Positions 1 to 4,081 of a DNA stretch of 5,448 bases are shown piece after piece. This stretch comes from Candidatus Krumholzibacteriia bacterium (lineage in GTDB: Bacteria > Krumholzibacteriota > Krumholzibacteriia > LZORAL124-64-63). The translations under genes and the position numbers were made by a program. The stretch covers positions 1 to 5,448 of the forward strand of contig JAUUYW010000246.1 in assembly GCA_030590265.1 (NCBI GenBank), in the 5' to 3' direction. The notes under the pieces are model-generated. The model searched no databases, was not told where the DNA came from, and saw only the letters and a program-made list of their open reading frames with translations. How positions within the stretch are numbered: the first letter of the stretch is position 1; each line of letters begins with the position of its first letter.

Positions 1-1598
1 CCGCTCCCAATTGGCTTTGTTTTGTGGACCACGATGGGCGGATCCTATGGGAACAGGGGGGCACCAAGTCCACTTTCTTTGCCGGGCTATCCGGCCAGGA
101 ATTGCTCTCGATGAGCCACGAACTATCCAACGGACACTACCAACGCGGTCTGGTCAACCGATGGTCCGACCCCTGGATGGTGGCCACCGTGCCTTCGACC
201 ACTTTACCCATTACGGTATTCTCGGCCCGACCTGCCAAAGACCTGCGCACTCTCATTTTCAGGTATCTGACTTTCGTGATTGGCCTGACGATTCTGGCCT
301 TGTTTGGCGCCATTTTGGGTGTCATGCGGGTGATGAATCGGGTGACTCTGCGCATGGGGGAATTGGCCGAAAGCATGTCCGCCCTGGCCACAGGCGATTA
401 TTCCCGTCGAATGCGGGAAGGCCGCTGGGATGAAATTGGTCAACTGATCGGCTATTTCAACCTGATGGCCATCAGCCTCGACGAGGCCCATCGCGAGGTG
501 AAGGATAAGACGGTGCACCTGCGAGCCGCCCTGGCAAACATGCGTCTGCTGGACAAGGCCAAGGACGATTTCCTGGTCCTAATTTCCCACGAAGTGCGCA
601 CGCCCCTGACGTCCATCATGGGTGGTGTGGATTTCCTGAAATCTTCCCTGTGCAAAGTCAGTGAAGAAGAACAGGAGATTCTCAAACGCCTCAATGTGAC
701 CGAGGTGGTTTCCATCATTCAGAGCAGCGGTGAACGCCTCAGTGGTTTCATGAACGACGCCATCCAGATGACGGCAATCCAATCGGCCGATCGCCAGCTG
801 ACCCTCAAGCTCAACCCGGTGACCGACCTGGTGGAAATTAGCCTGTGTGGAATCCGTGAAAAGGCCTCTGGCCGCAATATTACCGTGGAAAACCAGCTCC
901 AGAACCAGGTTTGGTCCCTGCTGGGCGATGAAAAGATCCTCAAAATAGCCCTGGAAAAAATCTTCGACAATGCTCTGGTTCACAATCGGGATGGTGGAAA
1001 AATCCTCATCCGCGAAGTCAGGGAAGTGCCGGCAATGGGTGGTCCAGGTGATTTGCTCAAGGCCGAAAGCCTGTCAGTCCTGATGGAACAACCAGATTAC
1101 CCGGATTTCGAGGACGACGACATTCGCTGGCGTTTGATCGAAGTTTACAACAGTGGTGAGCCAATTCCCGAGGATCGTCGCAAAGCCCTGTTTGGGAAAT
1201 TCGAGTTGGTGGAAAGAATTGAGCACCATTCCAAAGGTTCCGGGCTGAGTTTACCCATTGCCCTGGGGGCGGTGAAGTGCCATGGCGGACGCATCCTGCT
1301 GCACAGTGACAATGTGGAGGGCAACTCCTTCTATCTTTTGCTGCCCACGATTTTGGATCATACCACCCTTGGCAAGGCAATTGCCGGTCCCCTAGGGGAC
1401 GAGGTCAACCAGGGTATCGGCGGCACTGCCGGCGACAAAAAGGTGGGCCAGGTGGCTGACCTCGCTGCGCTCAATGTTGAAGTCGATGACCTGGGCACCA
1501 CCGTTGACGGCGGCATCCACCAAACTGGCGGCGGGGTAGACAGCTCCAGCAGTTCCGACCACCAGGAAGAGGTCACAGTCGGCAGCAGCTGCAAATGA
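1..1598 (+). CDS. Sensor histidine kinase (sensor domain end, TM, HAMP, HisKA, HATPase_c), 5' partial
   Basis: Membrane-bound two-component sensor kinase that would autophosphorylate on His and pass phosphate to a response regulator not seen here. The frame is open from base 3, so the true start lies upstream; the GTG at 24 is an internal Val. In order: the end of an extracytoplasmic Cache-like sensor domain (about 3-240, beginning 'VDHDGRILWE'), a transmembrane helix (about 264-326), a HAMP domain and linker (about 327-540), and HisKA with the H box 'LISHEVRTPLTS' (phospho-acceptor His at 588-590). HATPase_c follows, with N box 'EKIFDNALVHN' (Asn at 969-971), G1-like 'YNSGEPIP' (from 1146; the usual Asp is Asn), F box 'LFGKF' and G2 'KGSGLSL' (from 1233). 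About 25 extra acidic residues sit between the N and G1 boxes. The domain normally ends near 'FYLLLP' (to 1346), but the frame continues to TGA 1596-1598, its last 207 nt antisense to the sirtuin gene. Family is certain; ligand, partner and real C-terminus are unknown. Confidence 0.93.
   Translation, partial: APNWLCFVDHDGRILWEQGGTKSTFFAGLSGQELLSMSHELSNGHYQRGLVNRWSDPWMVATVPSTTLPITVFSARPAKDLRTLIFRYLTFVIGLTILALFGAILGVMRVMNRVTLRMGELAESMSALATGDYSRRMREGRWDEIGQLIGYFNLMAISLDEAHREVKDKTVHLRAALANMRLLDKAKDDFLVLISHEVRTPLTSIMGGVDFLKSSLCKVSEEEQEILKRLNVTEVVSIIQSSGERLSGFMNDAIQMTAIQSADRQLTLKLNPVTDLVEISLCGIREKASGRNITVENQLQNQVWSLLGDEKILKIALEKIFDNALVHNRDGGKILIREVREVPAMGGPGDLLKAESLSVLMEQPDYPDFEDDDIRWRLIEVYNSGEPIPEDRRKALFGKFELVERIEHHSKGSGLSLPIALGAVKCHGGRILLHSDNVEGNSFYLLLPTILDHTTLGKAIAGPLGDEVNQGIGGTAGDKKVGQVADLAALNVEVDDLGTTVDGGIHQTGGGVDSSSSSDHQEEVTVGSSCK
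1387..1400. repeat. 14-bp perfect palindrome at the convergent gene junction
   Basis: GTCCCCTAGGGGAC equals its own reverse complement. It contains the sirtuin stop codon (TAG on the minus strand, 1394-1392) and, on the plus strand, a TAG at 1393-1395 that is +1 relative to the kinase frame. Either transcript could form a short stem of 5 bp with a CTAG loop. No T-run follows on either strand, so it is not a standard intrinsic terminator. It may be a weak bidirectional 3' end signal or coincidence. Confidence 0.45.
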
Positions 1599-2108
1599 CG
1601 CGTCCATAATTTTCGGATCGATGCCTTCGCCAAACCAAACCACCGCCGGCCGTTCCAAACCGCCACATTTTTCGCAATGAGGCAGGCCCGGCAACGGTGT
1701 TTGACGCTCATACCGTTCATAACCACAGTCCAAACAACGCACCCGCCAAATGGAACCGTGAAATTCGTGCACCGTGGTGCTGCCCGCCTGCTGGTGGTAT
1801 CCATCCACATTTTGGGTTACGATAACCAGGTCGGCCTTCTTTTCCAGATCCACCAGGGCATGATGAGCGGCGTTCGGTTCCGACTGGGCAATGAGCTGCC
1901 GACGCCAGTCGTACCATTTCCACACCAATTCGGTGTCGGCGTGAAAAGCCCTGGCCGTGGCTAACTCTTCGGGACGGTACTGACTCCAGAGGGCATCCTC
2001 CCCGCTGCGAAAAGTGGGGATTCCGCTGGCCGCGGAAATGCCGGCCCCGCTCAACACGGTGATTTTCGTATGCGGGGTGATGGCTTGCCGGTATTCTTCC
2101 AGATTCAT
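1392..2108 (-). CDS. cobB: NAD-dependent protein deacylase, class III sirtuin (CobB/SIRT5-like)
   Basis: Cytoplasmic NAD+-dependent enzyme that removes acyl groups from protein lysines, giving nicotinamide and O-acyl-ADP-ribose. All sirtuin motifs are present in the 238-residue product: 'GAGISAASGIPTFR' (21-34), 'TQNVDGYH' (98-105), catalytic His in 'EFHGS' (His117), a zinc ribbon (Cys125, Cys128, Cys145, Cys148), 'RPAVVWFGE' (153-161) and 'VVGTAGAVYPAA' (183-194, with GTA where GTS is usual). Tyr66 and Arg69 in 'WYDWRR' match the YxxR pair that class III sirtuins (SIRT5, E. coli CobB) use to bind succinyl or malonyl lysine, so desuccinylase/demalonylase as well as deacetylase activity is inferred. 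An in-frame GTG at 2114-2112 would add two residues, but it overlaps the GGAG ribosome binding site, so the ATG at 2108-2106 is preferred. The gene is convergent with the kinase and divergent from the metallopeptidase, so it is probably transcribed alone. Length is normal for bacterial sirtuins. Confidence 0.95.
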   Translation of the reverse strand: MNLEEYRQAITPHTKITVLSGAGISAASGIPTFRSGEDALWSQYRPEELATARAFHADTELVWKWYDWRRQLIAQSEPNAAHHALVDLEKKADLVIVTQNVDGYHQQAGSTTVHEFHGSIWRVRCLDCGYERYERQTPLPGLPHCEKCGGLERPAVVWFGEGIDPKIMDASFAAAADCDLFLVVGTAGAVYPAASLVDAAVNGGAQVIDFNIERSEVSHLAHLFVAGSAADTLVDLVP

Positions 2109-2113
2109 GGTCA

Positions 2114-2117
2114 CTCC
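2114..2117 (-). promoter_or_regulatory. Ribosome binding site of the sirtuin gene
   Basis: GGAG on the minus strand lies 5 nt before the ATG at 2108-2106. It overlaps the alternative GTG at 2114-2112, which argues against that longer start. Confidence 0.6.
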
Positions 2118-2190
2118 ATTCTATGGGCTGGGACCGATACTATGATTCTGATTCTAACCCATCAGGCGACCGATTTGCTACTCGTCTGTC

Positions 2191-2195
2191 AGGAG
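2191..2195 (+). promoter_or_regulatory. Shine-Dalgarno site fixing a TTG start for the metallopeptidase
   Basis: AGGAG lies 8 nt before the in-frame TTG at 2204-2206. The upstream ATG at 2123 has no comparable site. Starting at the TTG puts a clean signal peptide at the N-terminus, whereas the longer form would place 27 polar residues before it. Confidence 0.7.
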
Positions 2196-2203
2196 TTTTT
2201 GAG

Positions 2204-3133
2204 TTGCGCTACCTACTGATGGTTCTGGCTTTGTTTCTATACCTGACAGCTTTTCCGGCAGCTTTGCCAGCTGCTCCCGCAGCTGCTCATCCTGCTGGTC
2301 ATCCTGCAATGTCCCCATCAACCCTGCCCCTGGTTCATTTCCAGGTTGAAAGCGAAGCCGGTCGCACCATCGCCGAAACCTGTGGTGAGATCTGGAAAAC
2401 AGAAGGCCCACGCATCATGTCCGAACTGGTTCCGTCCGGAGCTCGCCTCGACACCGTGACTTGTTTGATCCTGAACAACGATTCTTTCCAACGCAACTTC
2501 GCCGGCCGACTGCCCGACTGGGGAGTGGGTGTGGCCATGCCCGGGGGCCGTCTCATTGCCATCAACTATTCCCGTCTTTCGGTGGTCGGTCGCGGGGTCA
2601 GGGAAGTTTTTCTGCACGAGATGGTCCACGCTATTTTGTTTCAGATGACGGGTCAGGTTTGGTTGCCCACGTGGTTCCACGAAGGTTGCGCCATGATGTA
2701 TTCCGGCGAGTGGCGCTTTTCCGATACTGTTTCTTTGGTTTTGGACGGCAAAGTGCCCAATCTCGACCGCTTGCAGGGCCGATTTCCCGCCCCGGCAGGT
2801 CTTGCCGATCGCGCCTACCGCACTAGCCTGTTGGCGGTCAATCGTTTGCGGGATAACCACGGTGATATGGTGGTGGGCGATATTCTGGAAGCGTCGGCCC
2901 GCACGGGAGCATTTTCACTGGCTTTCGACGAAGTCACCGGCATCAGCCTGGGAGATTTCATGGACGATTTTGCCAGGGCCATGAATTTGCGGTTGGGTTG
3001 GGCTGTTATGCTGACCAGGTGGCCCACACTCTTTGTTCTGATGGCCGTGATTTTTGCAGCGGGGGCGGCGCGAAAAATGATACAAACCCGCCGCCGCCTG
3101 GCAGAAATGGCTGATGAAGAGACAGAACCCTAG
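2204..3133 (+). CDS. Exported, membrane-anchored putative zinc metallopeptidase (peptidase MA-like)
   Basis: Predicted gluzincin-type zinc metallopeptidase acting outside the cytoplasm. From the TTG start the product has 309 residues. Residues 1-27 form a signal peptide ('MRYLLMVLALFLYLTAFP' then an Ala/Pro-rich stretch). The catalytic motif is 'HEMVH' (His138, Glu139, His142), with a likely third zinc ligand, Glu160, in 'WFHEG'. HExxH followed about 18 residues later by an (F)HEG motif is typical of the peptidase MA-like family. A hydrophobic helix at about 273-289 ('WPTLFVLMAVIFAAGAA') is followed by Arg/Lys-rich and then acidic residues, so the protein is probably anchored at its C-terminus with the catalytic domain in the periplasm. 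An ATG at 2123 in the same frame would add 27 polar residues before the signal peptide and is rejected. It is divergent from the sirtuin and 236 nt from the next gene, so may be monocistronic. Substrate is unknown, and activity is inferred only from the motif. Confidence 0.8.
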   Translation: MRYLLMVLALFLYLTAFPAALPAAPAAAHPAGHPAMSPSTLPLVHFQVESEAGRTIAETCGEIWKTEGPRIMSELVPSGARLDTVTCLILNNDSFQRNFAGRLPDWGVGVAMPGGRLIAINYSRLSVVGRGVREVFLHEMVHAILFQMTGQVWLPTWFHEGCAMMYSGEWRFSDTVSLVLDGKVPNLDRLQGRFPAPAGLADRAYRTSLLAVNRLRDNHGDMVVGDILEASARTGAFSLAFDEVTGISLGDFMDDFARAMNLRLGWAVMLTRWPTLFVLMAVIFAAGAARKMIQTRRRLAEMADEETEP

Positions 3134-3160
3134 GCTTTGTTGCAATCCGCACTGTTCAGG

Positions 3161-3177
3161 ATGAAATCCCGTTTCAT
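3161..3177 (+). terminator. Weak hairpin downstream of the metallopeptidase gene
   Basis: ATGAAA (3161-3166) and TTTCAT (3172-3177) form a 6-bp stem with a 5-nt loop TCCCG, 28 nt after the stop codon. The stem is AT-rich and no T-tract follows, so this is a poor intrinsic terminator. No better one is visible between the two genes. Confidence 0.2.
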
Positions 3178-3215
3178 ACGCGACGGGGATCATGCTTCTT
3201 AACGGTTTCCCATTG

Positions 3216-3265
3216 TTCCTGATAACTCCTCAACAATTCCTGAAATCCTTAACAACTTCCTGTAA
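3216..3265 (+). repeat. Three phased TTCCTG direct repeats in the 3134-3369 intergenic region
   Basis: TTCCTG occurs at 3216, 3237 and 3257, each followed by AT-rich bases (ATAA, AAAT, TAAT). The last two are preceded by AACAA. Spacings are 21 and 20 nt, close to two helical turns, so the copies face the same side of the DNA. CTTAAC is also repeated (3198-3203 and 3248-3253). This could be an operator for the downstream secreted-protein gene or a decayed tandem repeat; the binding protein, if any, is unknown. Confidence 0.4.
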
Positions 3266-3277
3266 TTGACCCCTTCT

Positions 3278-3295
3278 CAGCCTCTTTGCAGGCTG
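3278..3295 (+). other. Small hairpin in the leader of the secreted-protein gene
   Basis: CAGCCT (3278-3283) and AGGCTG (3290-3295) form a perfect 6-bp stem with loop CTTTGC. No T-run follows, so it is not an intrinsic terminator. It lies 75 nt before the chosen GTG start and could be part of a structured 5' leader. It matches no riboswitch class I recognise. Confidence 0.35.
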
Positions 3296-3310
3296 GCACC
3301 ACCTATGCAA

Positions 3311-3365
3311 TCCCCTGTCTGAAGACAACAAAAACGGGCAATTTTACCCGAAGGATCAAAGGGGA
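3311..3365 (+). promoter_or_regulatory. Possible leader structure that sequesters the ribosome binding site
   Basis: TCCCCT (3311-3316) is exactly complementary to AGGGGA (3360-3365), which holds the Shine-Dalgarno site of the gene starting at 3370. Between them CGGG (3335-3338) can pair with CCCG (3347-3350). If the long-range pairing forms in RNA it would limit translation. A 6-bp match over this distance can occur by chance, so this is speculative. Confidence 0.25.
3360..3364 (+). promoter_or_regulatory. Ribosome binding site deciding the GTG start of the secreted protein
   Basis: AGGGG lies 5 nt before GTG 3370-3372. The frame is open further upstream to a TTG at 3286, but only the GTG start puts a standard signal peptide at the N-terminus. 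Confidence 0.65.
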
Positions 3366-3369
3366 CATC

Positions 3370-4017
3370 GTGAAGACAGCCACCACCATCAGCCAATTAA
3401 CCCTGATTCTCATTCTGCTCATGGCCTCCAGCGCCCTGGCCGAGAATTCGGATTACAATTTCCACTGGACAGCCAGCCCAGTGGTCGATAACGACGATGG
3501 TGCCTTGTCGGTGGCCGTCTATTATGAGGTTTGGTTAAAAAAAGGCAATGCCCCTGAGGAAAGGTTGGCAACCCAGCACGCGGATACAACATATGTTTTG
3601 TCTGCCGAATCGGGAATCGTTCAACGCATCAGGGTTCGGGGTGTGGATGCCTCCGGTCGCACTTCCGATATGAGCGAATGGTCCGATCCCATTTATTTCG
3701 AGTCCGACCGTTCAGCCGATTCCCTGCCCCGGATGGCGGAATTGCGTTCCAACTATCCCAACCCCTTTAACCCCGAAACCCGCATCGTGTATGGCATACC
3801 TCAGAACATTCAGAGTGGCGAGCCGGTCCGTCTCGATATCTACAATCTGGCTGGAATTCGAGTGAGAACCCTTGAGGTCGACCGCAGTCCCGGTTGGCAT
3901 GAAGTTGTCTGGGATGGCAGCAATGATCTGGGCCAAACCCAGGCCACCGGAATGTACGTGACCCGCTTCTCGGTTGGGGCCACCGTGACCACAAACAAAA
4001 TGCTCATGGTTAAATAG
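3370..4017 (+). CDS. Secreted protein: Ig/FnIII-like domain plus FlgD/T9SS-type C-terminal domain
   Basis: A 215-residue exported protein of unknown function. Residues 1-24 are a classic signal peptide (Lys2, hydrophobic 'LTLILILLMASSALA', cleavage after Ala24). Residues about 28-118 look like a fibronectin-III/Ig-like beta-sandwich ('YYEVWLKK', 'QRIRVRGVDASGRTSDMSEW'). Residues about 123-215 are the FlgD Ig-like / type IX secretion-type sorting domain: 'NYPNPFNPETRI' (from Asn128), 'VRLDIYNLAGIRVRTL', 'GWHEVVWDGSNDLG' (Trp181) and the terminal 'KMLMVK'. In Bacteroidota and related phyla such domains direct outer-membrane export and surface attachment of larger enzymes. Here the domain is joined to only one small beta-sandwich and no recognisable enzyme, so an adhesive or structural surface role is inferred. 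The start is GTG 3370; the in-frame TTG at 3286 would add 28 residues before the signal peptide and is rejected. Whether this host has a type IX system cannot be judged from the window. Confidence 0.82.
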   Translation: MKTATTISQLTLILILLMASSALAENSDYNFHWTASPVVDNDDGALSVAVYYEVWLKKGNAPEERLATQHADTTYVLSAESGIVQRIRVRGVDASGRTSDMSEWSDPIYFESDRSADSLPRMAELRSNYPNPFNPETRIVYGIPQNIQSGEPVRLDIYNLAGIRVRTLEVDRSPGWHEVVWDGSNDLGQTQATGMYVTRFSVGATVTTNKMLMVK

Positions 4018-4081
4018 ACCCAAATTGCTTATTATTGTCCCTCAAATTGCCACAATGGGCTAAATTTCGCAGAGGACAAAA
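4018..4081 (+). other. Short spacer before the GreA-like gene, with a CAAATTGC direct repeat
   Basis: This 64-nt gap contains CAAATTGC twice (4021-4028 and 4043-4050, 22 nt apart). ATTGT (4034-4038) and ACAAT (4052-4056) could pair weakly around a 13-nt loop. No terminator is visible, so transcription from the secreted-protein gene may continue into the next gene. Confidence 0.3.
4071..4076 (+). promoter_or_regulatory. Ribosome binding site of the GreA-like gene
   Basis: AGAGGA lies 5 nt before ATG 4082-4084. An in-frame TAA at 4061-4063 rules out any earlier start. Confidence 0.7.

Larger units (their letters stand above)
2109..2203. promoter_or_regulatory. Divergent intergenic region between sirtuin and metallopeptidase genes
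   Basis: This 95-nt gap must carry the promoters of both divergent genes. On the plus strand TATGAT (2141-2146) is a fair -10 box, but no good -35 lies 16-18 nt upstream. On the minus strand TAGAAT occurs twice (complement of ATTCTA at 2151-2156 and 2118-2123), again without a clear -35. GATTCT is repeated in tandem at 2144-2155. The assignment of individual boxes is weak; the region's role is inferred from gene orientation. Confidence 0.35.

Noticed and set aside
11..433. 140-codon plus-strand open frame at the window start
   Set aside because: It overlaps the kinase sensor, membrane and HAMP coding region in a different frame, and its product has no transmembrane or domain signal.
1417..1435. 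GC-rich imperfect hairpin (CGGC ACT GCCG core) near the convergent junction as a terminator
   Set aside because: It lies inside the sirtuin coding region ('VAGSAAD'), contains a G-G mismatch, and has no T-tract on the correct side of either strand.
1358..1810. 150-codon minus-strand open frame overlapping the sirtuin in another frame
   Set aside because: The sirtuin frame carries every family motif; this Trp/Arg/Ser-rich product is a frame shadow.
2318..2860. 180-codon minus-strand open frame opposite the metallopeptidase
   Set aside because: It is antisense to a gene with a signal peptide, catalytic motif and membrane anchor, and it lacks domains or a convincing start site of its own.
3266..3309. 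TTGACC (3266-3271) with TATGCA (3304-3309) as a sigma70 promoter
   Set aside because: The spacer is 32 nt, far from the usual 16-18, and no -10-like hexamer lies at the proper distance.
3284..3365. Cyclic-di-GMP or other known riboswitch in the leader at 3284-3365
   Set aside because: Short GC stems and a GGGCAA string are present, but the conserved core elements of the classes I know are not.
3286..3369. Upstream TTG start adding 28 residues to the secreted protein
   Set aside because: There is no ribosome binding site before it, and it would bury the signal peptide; GTG 3370 has both features in order.
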